NCBI RefSeq assembly: GCF_028473745.1 | Contig: NZ_CP101137.1 | Span: 7,616,777 to 7,680,776, forward strand | DNA from: Streptomyces sp. M92 | GTDB lineage: Bacteria > Actinomycetota > Actinomycetes > Streptomycetales > Streptomycetaceae | Reading direction: 5' to 3' | Length of the DNA: 64,000 nucleotides | Shown here: positions 39,731 to 48,658 of the stretch, one piece after another | Layout: every line of letters begins with the position of its first letter | Numbering within the stretch: position 1 is the stretch's first letter | Notes under the pieces: model-generated | Database searches by the model: none | What the model was told of the DNA's origin: nothing | Seen by the model: the letters and a program-made list of their open reading frames with translations, nothing else | Position numbers and translations under genes: made by a program

Positions 39731-40996
39731 CTACTCGGCGCTGCCCGCCCGCATCGCCGTGGCCTGGATCTGGCCGAGCACCTCCTTGGGGCTGCCGCCG
39801 GGGGCGACGGCCTGGCCGATGCGCTTCTTGACGTCCGCGCTGACCGAGGCCCAGGAGGCCTTGCCGACCGGGTAGAGCTCGGAGAGCAGGAGTTCGTTCA
39901 GGAAGGGCTTGAGGTTCGCGTCCTCCTTCGCCGTGCTCATGACCTGGGAGGCGGAGGTGGTGACCGGGAGCAGGTCGTAGCGGCGGGAGAAGGCGAGGAC
40001 GTTCTCGTCGTTGTAGACGAAGTCGAGGAAGTCGCCGATCTCCTCCTGGTGGCCGTTCTCCTTGAAGGCCGTCATCCAGTCGGTGACGCCGAGCGTGTTC
40101 TTGCTCGCGCCGTCGGTGCCGGGGGTCGTCACCATGCCGTACTTCACGCCCTTGTCGGACGCCGTCTTCATCAGCGTCGGGTGCCCGTTGAGCATGCCGA
40201 CGTCACCGTTCGCGAAGGCGGCGAAGGCGTCGGCGCGGTCGAGCTTGCCGGGGGCGACGGGGCCGGTGAGGTCCTTGGCGACCAGTTCGTCCCTGAGCCA
40301 GGTGAAGGTGGTGACGTTCTGCGGGGAGTCGATGGAGTAGGTGCCGACGTCGTCGGTGTAGCCGCCCCCGCCGCTGAGCATCCACTGCATCGCCTCGGCC
40401 GGCGCCTCCTCGGGGCCCAGCGGCAGCGCGTACGGGTACTTCACGCCCTCGGCCTTCAGCGCCTCGGCGGCGTCGGCGAGGTCGTCCCAGCTCTTGGGCG
40501 GGGTGACGTCGGCCTTCTCGAAGAGGGTCTTGTTGTAGAAGAGCACCCGCGTGGAGGCCGCGAAGGGCAGGCCGTACTGGGCGCCGTTGACCTGGCCGGC
40601 GGTGGCGAGCTGGGAGACGAAGTTCGCCTGGACCGGGATGGAGAGCACGTCGCCGGCCTGGTAGAGCAGACCCTGGTCCGCGTAGTCGGAGTAGGCGCCG
40701 ATCTGGGCCAGGTCGGGAGCCTTGCCGGCCTCGACCATCTCGCGGACCTTCCGGTCGACGTCGTTCCAGGAGTAAACGGTGACGTCGATGTTCACGTCGG
40801 GGTGCTTGGCCTCGTACGCACCGGCGACGTCGTCCCAGTAGCCCTGGGAGCTGTTGGCCTTGCTGTCGCCGTAGTCGGCGGCGACCAGCCTCAGCGTCAC
40901 CTCGCCGGAGTCGCCGGTGAGCCCGCAGCCGCCGAGGACCGCCGTCATGCCCAGTGCGGACACCACCGCGATCGTTCCTGTCCTACGCCGCTGCAC
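39731..40996 (-). CDS. ABC sugar-transporter substrate-binding lipoprotein
   Basis: 421 aa from the GTG at 40996 (MQRRRTGTIAVVSALGMTAV, lipobox LGGC); longer starts at 41053 or 41029 are possible but add a Cys-rich stretch unlike a signal peptide. Family 1 extracellular solute-binding protein: LRLVAADYGDSKANSSQGYW, TVYSWNDVDRKVREMVEAGK, PFAASTRVLFYNKTLFEKAD and PPKSWDDLADAAEALKAEGV. No permease or ATPase genes adjoin it, so it must use components encoded elsewhere. Two DasR-like sites in the spacer to nagK suggest it binds GlcNAc or chito-oligomers. Confidence 0.9.
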   Translation of the reverse strand: MQRRRTGTIAVVSALGMTAVLGGCGLTGDSGEVTLRLVAADYGDSKANSSQGYWDDVAGAYEAKHPDVNIDVTVYSWNDVDRKVREMVEAGKAPDLAQIGAYSDYADQGLLYQAGDVLSIPVQANFVSQLATAGQVNGAQYGLPFAASTRVLFYNKTLFEKADVTPPKSWDDLADAAEALKAEGVKYPYALPLGPEEAPAEAMQWMLSGGGGYTDDVGTYSIDSPQNVTTFTWLRDELVAKDLTGPVAPGKLDRADAFAAFANGDVGMLNGHPTLMKTASDKGVKYGMVTTPGTDGASKNTLGVTDWMTAFKENGHQEEIGDFLDFVYNDENVLAFSRRYDLLPVTTSASQVMSTAKEDANLKPFLNELLLSELYPVGKASWASVSADVKKRIGQAVAPGGSPKEVLGQIQATAMRAGSAE

Positions 40997-41115
40997 CCTG
41001 ATTCCCCAACCCTGCCGACGACACGTCATGCACTGCTTGCCGCAGTCGTTCACTTGTTCGATTGTTCGTCGTTGTTCGCTTGATTCACGCTTGCGCGCTT
41101 GTTCGTTTAACGGAC

Positions 41116-41131
41116 TAAGGTCTACACCACG
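41116..41131. promoter_or_regulatory. DasR-like (dre) site 1
   Basis: TAAGGTCTACACCACG matches the dre core TGGTCTAGACCA at 10 of 12 positions. It sits in the 180-base spacer between the sugar-binding gene and nagK, so it could serve both directions. Confidence 0.55.
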
Positions 41132-41133
41132 AC

Positions 41134-41149
41134 AGTGGACTAGACCTCT
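41134..41149. promoter_or_regulatory. DasR-like (dre) site 2
   Basis: AGTGGACTAGACCTCT matches the core TGGTCTAGACCA at 10 of 12 positions and is 28 bases upstream of the nagK start. DasR control of nagKA is established in streptomycetes, so this is the more certain of the two sites. Centres are 18 bases apart, so two dimers would lie close together along the DNA. Confidence 0.8.
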
Positions 41150-41176
41150 CCCGGGTCAACGGGCCACACTGTCCCC

Positions 41177-42151
41177 GTGAGACATGTCATCGCCCTCGAT
41201 GTGGGCGGCACCGGGATGAAGGCCGCCCTGGCGGGGCCGGGGGGCGAGCTGCTCCACCAGGCCCGCCGGGCCACCGGCCGCGAGCGCGGACCGGAGGCGG
41301 TCGTCGCGGGCATCCTGGACTTCGCCGCCGAGCTGCGCGCCCTGGGCGCCGACCGGTTCGGCGAGCCCGCCGCCGCCGCGGGCGTGGCCGTCCCCGGCAT
41401 CATCGACGAGGAGCACGGCACCGCCGTCTACGCGGCCAACCTCGGCTGGCGCGACGTACCGCTGCGCGCGCTGCTCGGCGACCGGCTCGGCGGCGTCCCG
41501 GTCGCCCTCGGGCACGACGTGCGCACCGGCGGGCTCGCCGAGGGGCGTGTCGGGGCCGGGAAGGGCGCCGACCGGTTCCTGTTCGTGCCGCTGGGCACCG
41601 GCATCGCGGGCGCCATCGGCATCGACGGCCGGGTCGAGTCGGGCGCCCACGGCTTCGCGGGCGAGATCGGCCACGTCGTCGTGCGCCCCGGCGGCGTCCC
41701 CTGCCCGTGCGGGCAGCGCGGGTGCCTGGAGCGGTTCGCGTCCGCGTCGGCGGTCAGCGAGGCGTGGGCACAGGCCTGCGGCGACCCGGAGGCGGACGCC
41801 GCCGACTGCGCCAAGGCCGTCGAGTCGGGGGACGCGCGGGCGCTCACCGTGTGGCAGGACGCGGTGGAGGCGCTCGCCGACGGACTGGTCACCGCGCTCA
41901 CTCTGCTGGACCCGCGCGTACTGATCATCGGTGGCGGCCTCGCCGAGGCCGGGGAAACCTTGTTCTCACCGCTGCGGGACGCCGTCCGACGGCGCGTCAC
42001 CTTCCAGAAGCTGCCCGAGATCGTCCCCGCGGCGCTCGGGGACACCGCGGGCTGCCTGGGCGCCGGGCTGCTGGCCTGGGACCTGCTCGGCCCCGATCCG
42101 CACGGCACCACCCCTACGACCACCATGACTCCTCCGGAGGTAACCACCTGA
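41177..42151 (+). CDS. nagK: N-acetylglucosamine kinase, ROK family
   Basis: 324 aa. Phosphorylates GlcNAc to GlcNAc-6-phosphate. Blocks: VIALDVGGTGMKAALAGPGG (phosphate-1), FLFVPLGTGIAGAIGIDG, GFAGEIGHVVVRPGG with the zinc-binding PCPCGQRGCLE, and LIIGGGLAEAGETLFSPLRD, all typical of ROK kinases. The GTG at 41177 is the first good start after the DasR site. Its stop overlaps the nagA start (TGATG), so the two are translationally coupled. In streptomycetes the pair is the known nagKA operon. Confidence 0.93.
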   Translation: MRHVIALDVGGTGMKAALAGPGGELLHQARRATGRERGPEAVVAGILDFAAELRALGADRFGEPAAAAGVAVPGIIDEEHGTAVYAANLGWRDVPLRALLGDRLGGVPVALGHDVRTGGLAEGRVGAGKGADRFLFVPLGTGIAGAIGIDGRVESGAHGFAGEIGHVVVRPGGVPCPCGQRGCLERFASASAVSEAWAQACGDPEADAADCAKAVESGDARALTVWQDAVEALADGLVTALTLLDPRVLIIGGGLAEAGETLFSPLRDAVRRRVTFQKLPEIVPAALGDTAGCLGAGLLAWDLLGPDPHGTTPTTTMTPPEVTT

Positions 42152-43296
42152 TGGCCCCAAGCAAGGTTCTCGCCGGTGCCCGGGTGGTACTGCCCACCGG
42201 CACCGTGGACGACGGCCGCGTGATCGTCGACGGCACGCGGATCGCGGACACGGCGCCCCCCGGGGCGGAGGTCGTCGACGTGTCGGGCCACTGGGTGGTC
42301 CCCGGCTTCGTCGACATCCACAACCACGGCGGCGGCGGCGCCTCCTTCACCGGCGGCACCGCCGAGGACGTCCTCAAGGGCGTCGAGACCCACCGGCGGC
42401 ACGGCACCACCACGGTGGTCGCCTCCGCCGTCACCGGCGACCTGGACTTCCTCGCCCGGCAGGCCGGGCTGCTGGCCGAGCTGGCGCAGCAGGGCGACGT
42501 CGCCGGCATCCACTTCGAGGGGCCGTTCATCTCCCCGTGCCGCAAGGGCGCCCACGACGAGCAGCTGCTGCGCGACCCGGACCCGGCCGAGGTCCGCAAG
42601 CTGGTCGACGCCTCGCACGGCCACGCGAAGATGATGACGCTCGCCACCGAGCTGCCGGGCGGCCTGGACTCCGTACGGCTGCTCGCGGAGCACGGCGTGA
42701 TCGCGGCGATCGGGCACACCGACGCGACGTACGAGCAGACGGTGCAGGCCATCGACGCGGGCGCGACGGTCGCCACGCACCTCTTCAACGCGATGCCCCC
42801 GGTCGGCCACCGCGCCCCCGGTCCCATCACCGCGCTGCTGGAGGACGAGCGGATCACCGTCGAGCTGATCAACGACGGCACGCACCTGCACCCGGCCGCG
42901 CTCCAGCTGGCCTTCCACCACGCGGGCGCCTCCCGGGTCGCCTTCATCACCGACGCGATGGACGCGGCCGGCTTCGGCGACGGCCGCTACCTGCTCGGCC
43001 CGCTGGAGGTCGAGGTCGCGGACGGCGTGGCCCGCCTGGTGGAGGGCGGCTCGATCGCGGGCTCCACGCTCACCCTGGACCGCGCCTTCAAGCGGGCGGT
43101 GACGGTGGACGGGCTGCCGGTCGGGGACGTCGTCGCGGCGATCTCCGCCAACCCGGCGCGGCTGCTGGGCGTGGACGACCGGATCGGCTCCCTGGAACCC
43201 GGCAAGGACGCCGACCTGGTGGTCCTGGACGACGCGTTCGACCTGGTGGGCGTAATGCGCCGGGGCGAATGGGTGGTCGATCCCCAACTGGCCTGA
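42151..43296 (+). CDS. nagA: N-acetylglucosamine-6-phosphate deacetylase
   Basis: 381 aa, amidohydrolase family; converts GlcNAc-6-phosphate to glucosamine-6-phosphate plus acetate. Metal and active-site regions are FVDIHNHGGGGASF, IHFEGPFISPCRKGAHDEQL, AIGHTDATYEQT, ATHLFNAM, ELINDGTHLHPAALQLAFHH and FITDAMDAAGFGDGRYLLG. An exact ATG start overlaps the nagK stop, with GGAGG upstream. This is the last gene of the coupled pair; it also handles GlcNAc-6-phosphate produced by murQ, so the two loci meet here. Confidence 0.95.
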   Translation: MAPSKVLAGARVVLPTGTVDDGRVIVDGTRIADTAPPGAEVVDVSGHWVVPGFVDIHNHGGGGASFTGGTAEDVLKGVETHRRHGTTTVVASAVTGDLDFLARQAGLLAELAQQGDVAGIHFEGPFISPCRKGAHDEQLLRDPDPAEVRKLVDASHGHAKMMTLATELPGGLDSVRLLAEHGVIAAIGHTDATYEQTVQAIDAGATVATHLFNAMPPVGHRAPGPITALLEDERITVELINDGTHLHPAALQLAFHHAGASRVAFITDAMDAAGFGDGRYLLGPLEVEVADGVARLVEGGSIAGSTLTLDRAFKRAVTVDGLPVGDVVAAISANPARLLGVDDRIGSLEPGKDADLVVLDDAFDLVGVMRRGEWVVDPQLA

Positions 43297-43425
43297 TCCG
43301 TCCCGGAACCCGGCCACGACGGCCGACCGGGGGCTGGGCCGACCGCCGCCCTTTTGGCATGATCGTGTCGTGGAACACAGCTCCACGGGCACGCCAGCCG
43401 CAGACGATCGGGGGAGGTCGGCACG

Positions 43426-44358
43426 GTGATCCTCACCGTCACACTCAACACCGCGCTCGACATCACCTACCGCGTCCCGGGCCTGAGGCCCCACGCCTCC
43501 CACCGGGTGAGGGAGGTGACGGAGCGTCCCGGCGGCAAGGGCCTGAACGTCGCCCGGGTGCTGGCCGCCCTCGGGCACGAGGTCACGGTCACCGGCTTCG
43601 CGGGCGGCACCACCGGCGACACCGTGCGCGCGGGACTCACCGGCGTGGCCGGGGTGGCGGACGCGCTCGTGCCGGTGGCGGGGGCCACCCGGCGCACCAT
43701 CGCCGTCGTGGACGAGCGCACCGGCGACACCACCCAGCTCAACGAACCCGGCCCGGCCGTCGCGCCCGCCGAGTGGAGCGCCTTCCAGGAGGCGTACGAG
43801 GACCTGCTGGCCGGGGCCGCCGCGGTCGCCCTGTGCGGCAGCCTGCCGCCCGGTGTCCCGGTGGGCGCCTACGCCGGTCTGGTGCGCACCGCCCGTGCGG
43901 CGGGCGTGCCGGTGCTGCTGGACACCAGCGGGGAGCCGCTGCGCCGGGGGATCGCCGCGCGTCCGGACATCATCAAGCCGAACGCCGACGAGCTGGCCGA
44001 GCTGACCGGCTCGCACGAGCCGCTGCGGGCCACGCAGGCCGCCCGCCGCCGCGGCGCCCGCTCGGTGGTCGCCTCGCTGGGGGCCGCGGGGCTGTTCGCC
44101 CAGACCCCGGAGGGCCGCTGGCGCGCGGCCCCGCCCGCCCACGTGCGCGGCAATCCGACCGGCGCGGGCGACTCGGCGGTCGCCGGGCTGCTCTCCGGCC
44201 TGGTGGAGCACCTGCCCTGGCCGGACCGGCTGGCCCGCGCGGTCGCCCTGTCGGCGGCGACCGTGCTGGCGCCGGTGGCGGGCGAGTTCGACCGGGCGGC
44301 GTACGAGGAGCTGCTCGGCCGCGGGGTGGCGGTGACGACGGAGGCCGACGCGGCGTGA
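43426..44358 (+). CDS. PfkB-family hexose kinase (1-phosphofructokinase-like)
   Basis: 310 aa from GTG. Opening MILTVTLNTALDITYRVPGL and RPGGKGLNVARVLAALGHEV, then KPNADELAELTGSHEP, and the ATP/anion site VRGNPTGAGDSAVAGLLSGL are the PfkB type that includes 1-phosphofructokinase (FruK) and tagatose-6-phosphate kinase (LacC). With nagA upstream, phosphorylation of an amino-sugar-derived or tagatose-type intermediate is possible; fructose-1-phosphate is the default. A 129-base gap separates it from nagA, so it may have its own promoter. Confidence 0.85.
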   Translation: MILTVTLNTALDITYRVPGLRPHASHRVREVTERPGGKGLNVARVLAALGHEVTVTGFAGGTTGDTVRAGLTGVAGVADALVPVAGATRRTIAVVDERTGDTTQLNEPGPAVAPAEWSAFQEAYEDLLAGAAAVALCGSLPPGVPVGAYAGLVRTARAAGVPVLLDTSGEPLRRGIAARPDIIKPNADELAELTGSHEPLRATQAARRRGARSVVASLGAAGLFAQTPEGRWRAAPPAHVRGNPTGAGDSAVAGLLSGLVEHLPWPDRLARAVALSAATVLAPVAGEFDRAAYEELLGRGVAVTTEADAA

Positions 44359-44412
44359 CGCGGGGCGGCGGACGTGGCCCGCAGCCGGTCCACGGGCCGG
44401 TCTACGGGGCCG

Positions 44413-45414
44413 TCAGCCCGTCGTGAGCGAGAGCTGGTCGATGACCGCCTCGCACTTGTTGTCCGCGTTGCAGGCCAGCTCGATCGTGTTGGTGCCCTCG
44501 TTGAGGTTCACGGTGGCCCAGGTGGACTTCCAGCCCTTTTCCCAGTCCCCGGCGGGCGTGCCGCCGAAGTTCTTCATGTTCAGCGGGCGGGCCTGGGCCT
44601 TGCCGTTGACCAGCAGGGTGGCGTCGGCGTCGGTGCCCGGGGTGCCGTAGCGCACGTTCAGCCGGTAGCCGCCGGCCTCCTCGATGCCGTTGACGGTCCA
44701 GGTGACCTTCGCGCCGACCTGGTTGAAACCCGTGACGTAGACCCCGCCGGCGGCCTTCGCGCCCTCGATGTCCGAGGCGGTCGACACGCCGGGCGACAGC
44801 CTGAGCGCCTTCGCGTCGGTCGCCGGCAGCTCGACCTCCTCCTCGGCGTCGTCGCTGGCCGAAGGGCTGGGCTCGCTGCTCTGGGACTGGGTGGGCGTGG
44901 AGCCGCCCCCCGCCTCGTTGCCGCCCTTGTCGTCCTCCGAGCTGCTGCTCGTCATGGCCACGGCGATACCGACGACGACCGCGGCGACGACCGCGACCGC
45001 GCCGATCAGCAGACCCTTGGTGTTGGGGCCGCGGCGCCCGCCGCCCCCGCCCGCGCCGCGTCCCGGCTGCTGCGGGCCGTTCGGCGCGCCGCCGCCGGGG
45101 AGCGTCTCGGGCGCCGCGTAGTGCGCGTTGGGCGAGCCGTGGCCGGCCTGGGGGTACCCGTAACCGCCCTGGGGCTGCCCGTAGGCGCCCTGCTGCTGCG
45201 GGGCGGCCTGGCCGTAGGCGGCGGTCGGGGCGGCCTGGCCCTGCGGTGCGCCGCCGTACTGCCGTGTGCCGACGGGACGCACCCGGTTGACGGAGTTCGG
45301 GTAGCCGTAGCCACCGGACGGCGGCTGGGCACCGTTGGCCTGCCCGTCGGCGTAGAGGTAGCCGAAGGGGTCGTCGTCCTCGGGCGTGCTCGCGCCGTTG
45401 TTGCCGGGCGTCAT
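44413..45414 (-). CDS. Membrane-anchored protein with C-terminal carbohydrate-binding module
   Basis: 333 aa. The first 125 residues are low-complexity (Gly/Pro/Gln/Tyr-rich, repeated QGAYGQPQGGYGYPQ-like), followed by a basic patch (GRRGPNTKG), one membrane helix (LLIGAVAVVAAVVVGIAVAM) and an outer Ser/Glu-rich linker. The last 125 residues resemble CBM35/CBM6-type modules (GYRLNVRYGTPGTDADATLL then VNGK, WATVNLNEGTNTIELACN, DQLSLTTG). The layout, cytosolic tail plus wall-facing binding module, suggests a sensor or wall-tethering role. No enzymatic domain. Confidence 0.82.
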   Translation of the reverse strand: MTPGNNGASTPEDDDPFGYLYADGQANGAQPPSGGYGYPNSVNRVRPVGTRQYGGAPQGQAAPTAAYGQAAPQQQGAYGQPQGGYGYPQAGHGSPNAHYAAPETLPGGGAPNGPQQPGRGAGGGGGRRGPNTKGLLIGAVAVVAAVVVGIAVAMTSSSSEDDKGGNEAGGGSTPTQSQSSEPSPSASDDAEEEVELPATDAKALRLSPGVSTASDIEGAKAAGGVYVTGFNQVGAKVTWTVNGIEEAGGYRLNVRYGTPGTDADATLLVNGKAQARPLNMKNFGGTPAGDWEKGWKSTWATVNLNEGTNTIELACNADNKCEAVIDQLSLTTG

Positions 45415-45532
45415 CCCTTGGTCTCCTAACCAGATGCTTGCGTGTGCGGTACGGGTCGTGAGAGGGCGAGCCTACCCGCTCGCACTGACCCGAAAGGGTG
45501 ACTCGGACCGCATCAGCGCCCTGACCTGGTGA

Positions 45533-47200
45533 TCATCCGGCACGTCGGTGCTGTTTGGGACGAGATCGTTTCTCGACGTACATCCGTTCGTCAGCTGACT
45601 TCAGCACTTCGTCCGCCGTCATGCCGCAGTGGGCCCACCCGATGCCGAAACTGGCGCCCACGCGGACGGCCCTTCCCTCGGCCCGGATGGGCTGGATGAT
45701 CTCGTTGCGCAGCCGTACGGCGAGGTCCTCGGCGTCGGCCCGGCCGAGCCCGTTGGCGAGGATCACGAACTCGTCGCCGCCGAGCCGGGCCACGGTGTCG
45801 CCGTCGCGCACGCCGCCGCTGAGCCGGCGGGCGACCTCGATGAGGACGGCGTCGCCGGCGTTGTGCCCGAACCGGTCGTTGATCGACTTGAAGCCGTCCA
45901 GGTCGCAGAAGAGGACCGCGAGCCCCTTGGTGCCGTCGTCGCGGCCGTCCTCCGGGGCGACGGCGTGCACGTGGTGGTCGTAGGCGCCGTACGGCTCGGC
46001 GGCCGCCGCCCCGAAGTCGAAGGTGTGGCCGCCGGAGTCGAAGACGGCGGAGTCCCCGTAGGCGGCGTCCATGGCGTCCACCACGCCCGCGTGCGGCGAC
46101 TGCGGGCGCCGGCACAGCCGGGCGGCGAGGCGGGAGCGCAGCTCGGCGCTGTTGGGCAGTCCGGTGAGGGAGTCGTGGGAGGCGCGGTGGGCGAGCTGGA
46201 GCTCGCGGCGCTTGCGCTCCTCTATGTCCTCGACGTGGGTGAGCAGGAAGCGGGGCCCGTCGGCGGCGTCGGCGACGACGCTGTTGCGCAGGGAGACCCA
46301 GACATAGGTGCCGTCGCGGCGGCCCAGGCGCAGCTCGGCCCGGCCGCCCTCGGCGGAGGTGCGCAGCAGGGTGCCGATGTCCTCGGGGTGGACGAGGTCG
46401 GAGAAGGCGTAGCGGCGCATCGCGGAGGCGCGGCGGCCCAGGAGCCGGCACAGGGCGTCGTTGGTCCGCAGGATGCGGCCGTGCTGGTCGCCGCCCATCT
46501 CGGCGATGGCCATGCCGGAGGGGGCGTACTCGAAGGCCTGCCGGAAGCTTTCCTCGCTGGCCCTCAGCGCCTGCTGGTCGCGCTCGAGGCGGACCAGGGC
46601 GCGCTGCATGTTGGAGCGCAGCCGGGCGTTGCTGATCGCGATGGCCGCCTGGAAGGCGTACATCTGCAAAGCCTCGCGGCCCCAGGCGCCCGGACGGCGG
46701 CCGTTGCGCGGCCGGTCCACGGACAGGACTCCGATCAGCTCGCCGCTGCTGCCGCCGCCCTGCGGGCCGGGGGCGTACATCGGGGCGAAGAGCCGGTCCG
46801 AGGGGTGCCACTCGTCCTCGAAGCGGGGCGCGGGCCCGTCGGTGTACCACTGCGGGACGTCGTCGTCGTCGAGGACCCAGCCCTCGGTGTGGGGTATGAA
46901 GATCAGGTCGCCCCACTGCTCGCCCATGCGCAGCCGCCGGTCCCAGGACTCGCGGGAGCCCGCCCGGCCGGTGATGAGGGCCTCGGCGGCCTGGTTACCG
47001 GAGAAGGCGGCGACGACGAGGTCACCGTCGGGCCGGACCATGTTGACGCACGCCAGCTCGTACCCGAGGGCCTGGACGACGCCGTCGGCGACGGCCTGCA
47101 GGGTGTCGGCCAGGCTGCGGGCCTTGTTCATGTCAGCCATGACCTGGTGCAGCTGCCGCAGGGACGCAAGACGGACGTAGGGCTCCGACTCGGTCTCCAT
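45533..47200 (-). CDS. cdgB: Diguanylate cyclase with GAF-PAS-GGDEF architecture
   Basis: 555 aa. GAF-like domain (about 25-200, ADTLQAVADGVVQALGYELA), PAS/PAC (about 225-350; RQAFEYAPSGMAIAEMGGDQ, LLTHVEDIEERKRRELQL), GGDEF domain with intact GGDEF at 474-478 (ARLGGDEFVI) and an I-site RDGD (465-468), so it should make c-di-GMP and be product-inhibited. There is no EAL domain. CdgB is a BldD-regulated cyclase affecting streptomycete development; this match is by architecture and gene neighbourhood. The start is the ATG at 47200 (METESEPYVRLASL); the frame extends 42 codons upstream but without a better start. An insert rich in Tyr/Asp and His (residues about 385-430) lies ahead of the GGDEF core. 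Confidence 0.92.
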   Translation of the reverse strand: METESEPYVRLASLRQLHQVMADMNKARSLADTLQAVADGVVQALGYELACVNMVRPDGDLVVAAFSGNQAAEALITGRAGSRESWDRRLRMGEQWGDLIFIPHTEGWVLDDDDVPQWYTDGPAPRFEDEWHPSDRLFAPMYAPGPQGGGSSGELIGVLSVDRPRNGRRPGAWGREALQMYAFQAAIAISNARLRSNMQRALVRLERDQQALRASEESFRQAFEYAPSGMAIAEMGGDQHGRILRTNDALCRLLGRRASAMRRYAFSDLVHPEDIGTLLRTSAEGGRAELRLGRRDGTYVWVSLRNSVVADAADGPRFLLTHVEDIEERKRRELQLAHRASHDSLTGLPNSAELRSRLAARLCRRPQSPHAGVVDAMDAAYGDSAVFDSGGHTFDFGAAAAEPYGAYDHHVHAVAPEDGRDDGTKGLAVLFCDLDGFKSINDRFGHNAGDAVLIEVARRLSGGVRDGDTVARLGGDEFVILANGLGRADAEDLAVRLRNEIIQPIRAEGRAVRVGASFGIGWAHCGMTADEVLKSADERMYVEKRSRPKQHRRAG

Positions 47201-47522
47201 GCTCGCCCTCCCCCCGAGACCTCGCAGCGAATCAAGGGTTGCCTTGGCGCCTTTACTGATGGTGCCCTTCCAGTTCCCCGCCACTGAATCACAGCGCGCT
47301 GCCCACTCGGTACACAGGGTCAACAATTACGTCCTCTTGTGACTCAAGTCACAGCGAAAGATGAACAATTGAGTGGTGTTTCCGCGTTTTCTCTGTGCGT
47401 TTACTGAACGCAAATTTCGTGTCCGTCCGCACGTCTCGCGCCGAACTCCTTCCGTGGTCCTAGGACCCGGTTCCGTCCGGGGCCCGATGCCGTCCCCCGG
47501 CCCCGGCGATTAGCGTGACGAC
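47201..47522. other. Divergent spacer between cdgB and flavin reductase
   Basis: No credible gene. The cdgB side has several AT-rich and palindromic segments: GTGACTCAAGTCAC (47339-47352) and nearby TGAACAATTGAG. Both divergent genes must have promoters here. AT content is higher than in the flanking coding sequence. Confidence 0.5.
47339..47352 (-). promoter_or_regulatory. GTGACT-N2-AGTCAC palindrome upstream of cdgB
   Basis: A perfect 6-base inverted repeat with a CA centre, about 140 bases upstream of the cdgB start. It resembles the BldD box (TNACNC-A/T-GNGTNA) but is one base shorter, so the match is partial. BldD binding to the cdgB region is reported for streptomycetes; that this is the exact site is a guess. 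Confidence 0.4.
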
Positions 47523-48131
47523 GTGCCGAACACTCCTTCCCTCACGTCCCCCGCACCCCCCGCGTCCCCCGCGCTCCCGTCGCCGTCGCCCGCCGCCGGG
47601 CATGCTGAGGGGGTGAGCAACGAGGAGTTCCGTGCCGCCATGTCCCGGCTGGCCTCGGGCGTGGTCCTGGTGACCGCGCAGGAGCCGCCGCTGGACCCCG
47701 ACGACCCGCAGGCGCCGAGCGGCGAGGACGTCGGCATGACGGCCACCGCCTTCATGTCGGTCTCCCTCGACCCGCCGCTGGTCCTGGTCAGCCTGCGCGA
47801 GGGCTCCCGCATGGACGACCTGCTGGACGAGCAGCCCCTGTGGGCGGTCTCGGTCCTGTCCGAGAGCCAGCGGCACATCGCCGGGCGCTTCGCCATGAAG
47901 GGCCGCGTCAGCGACCGGCTCCTCTTCGCGGACATCCCGTACCTGCGGGGTGAGGCGACCGACGCCCCGCTGGTCGGCGGCGCCCTGGCCACCCTGGAGT
48001 GCCGCACCGAGCAGCGCGTGCGGGCCGGGGACCACACCCTGGTCATCGGCCGCGTGCTGACCGCCTCGCTGCCGAGCGCGGACGGCGGACCGCTGGCGTA
48101 CTTCCGGGGGCGGTACCGGCAGTTGGGGTGA
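47523..48131 (+). CDS. Flavin reductase-like protein
   Basis: 202 aa. The FMN-binding split-barrel flavin-reductase family is seen in EFRAAMSRLASGVVLVTAQE, GMTATAFMSVSLDPPLVLVS, WAVSVLSESQRHIAGRFAMK and TLVIGRVLTASL. It supplies reduced flavin to a monooxygenase or acts alone; no oxygenase partner adjoins it. I keep the GTG at 47523, but the first 30 residues are Pro/Ser/Ala-rich and the GTG at 47613 (MSNEEFRAAM) might be the real start. The 48-base gap to the next gene allows an operon. Confidence 0.82.
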   Translation: MPNTPSLTSPAPPASPALPSPSPAAGHAEGVSNEEFRAAMSRLASGVVLVTAQEPPLDPDDPQAPSGEDVGMTATAFMSVSLDPPLVLVSLREGSRMDDLLDEQPLWAVSVLSESQRHIAGRFAMKGRVSDRLLFADIPYLRGEATDAPLVGGALATLECRTEQRVRAGDHTLVIGRVLTASLPSADGGPLAYFRGRYRQLG

Positions 48132-48178
48132 CCCGTTAATCGCTCGTCGCCCGCGCGGCGCCCGCTTAAGGTGCGCGC

Positions 48179-48649
48179 ATGACGACCAGTACCACGCTCC
48201 GCCTCGCGGAGGTCACCCGCGCGAACTTCGAGGCCGCCACCGCCATACGGGTCCGCCCCGACCAGGAGTTCGCCGTCGAGCCGGTGATGACGTCGCTCGC
48301 CGAGGCCTACCTGCACCCAGGCGTCGCCTGGCCCCGCCTGATCCTCGACGGCGACCGCCCCGTCGGCTTCCTCATGGCCTTCTTCGACATCGACTGGTAC
48401 GAGGACGGCAGCGTGCGGCGCTCCGGGCTGTGGCGGCTGAACATCGCGGCCGGTGAACAGGGCCGGGGATACGGCCGTTTCGCGGTGGAGTCGGTGGCGG
48501 AGGAGATCCGCCGGCGCGGCGGCGAGGAGTGCTACGTCACCTGGCACCCGGGCCCGGACGGCCCCGAGGGCTTCTATCTGGGGCTGGGCTTCAGGCCGGA
48601 CGGGGAGACGAGCGAGGGGCAGACGGTGGGGGTGCTGAAGCTGGCCTAG
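48179..48649 (+). CDS. GNAT-family acetyltransferase
   Basis: 156 aa. GNAT fold: LRLAEVTRANFEAATAIRVR, RLILDGDRPVGFLMAFFDID, then the acetyl-CoA loop NIAAGEQGRGYGRFAVESVA (QGRGYG) and ECYVTWHPGPDGPEGFYLGL. It is closest in outline to the spermidine/aminoglycoside-type acetyltransferases, but the substrate is unclear. The ATG lies directly after GGTGCGCGC, a poor ribosome site. It is convergent with arfB, with a 9-base gap. Confidence 0.8.
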   Translation: MTTSTTLRLAEVTRANFEAATAIRVRPDQEFAVEPVMTSLAEAYLHPGVAWPRLILDGDRPVGFLMAFFDIDWYEDGSVRRSGLWRLNIAAGEQGRGYGRFAVESVAEEIRRRGGEECYVTWHPGPDGPEGFYLGLGFRPDGETSEGQTVGVLKLA

Positions 48650-48658
48650 GTGCCCGCT

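Noticed and set aside
41428..44211. Minus-strand open frame of 927 codons across nagK-nagA-PfkB
   Set aside because: Antisense shadow; the plus-strand genes have complete families and motifs.
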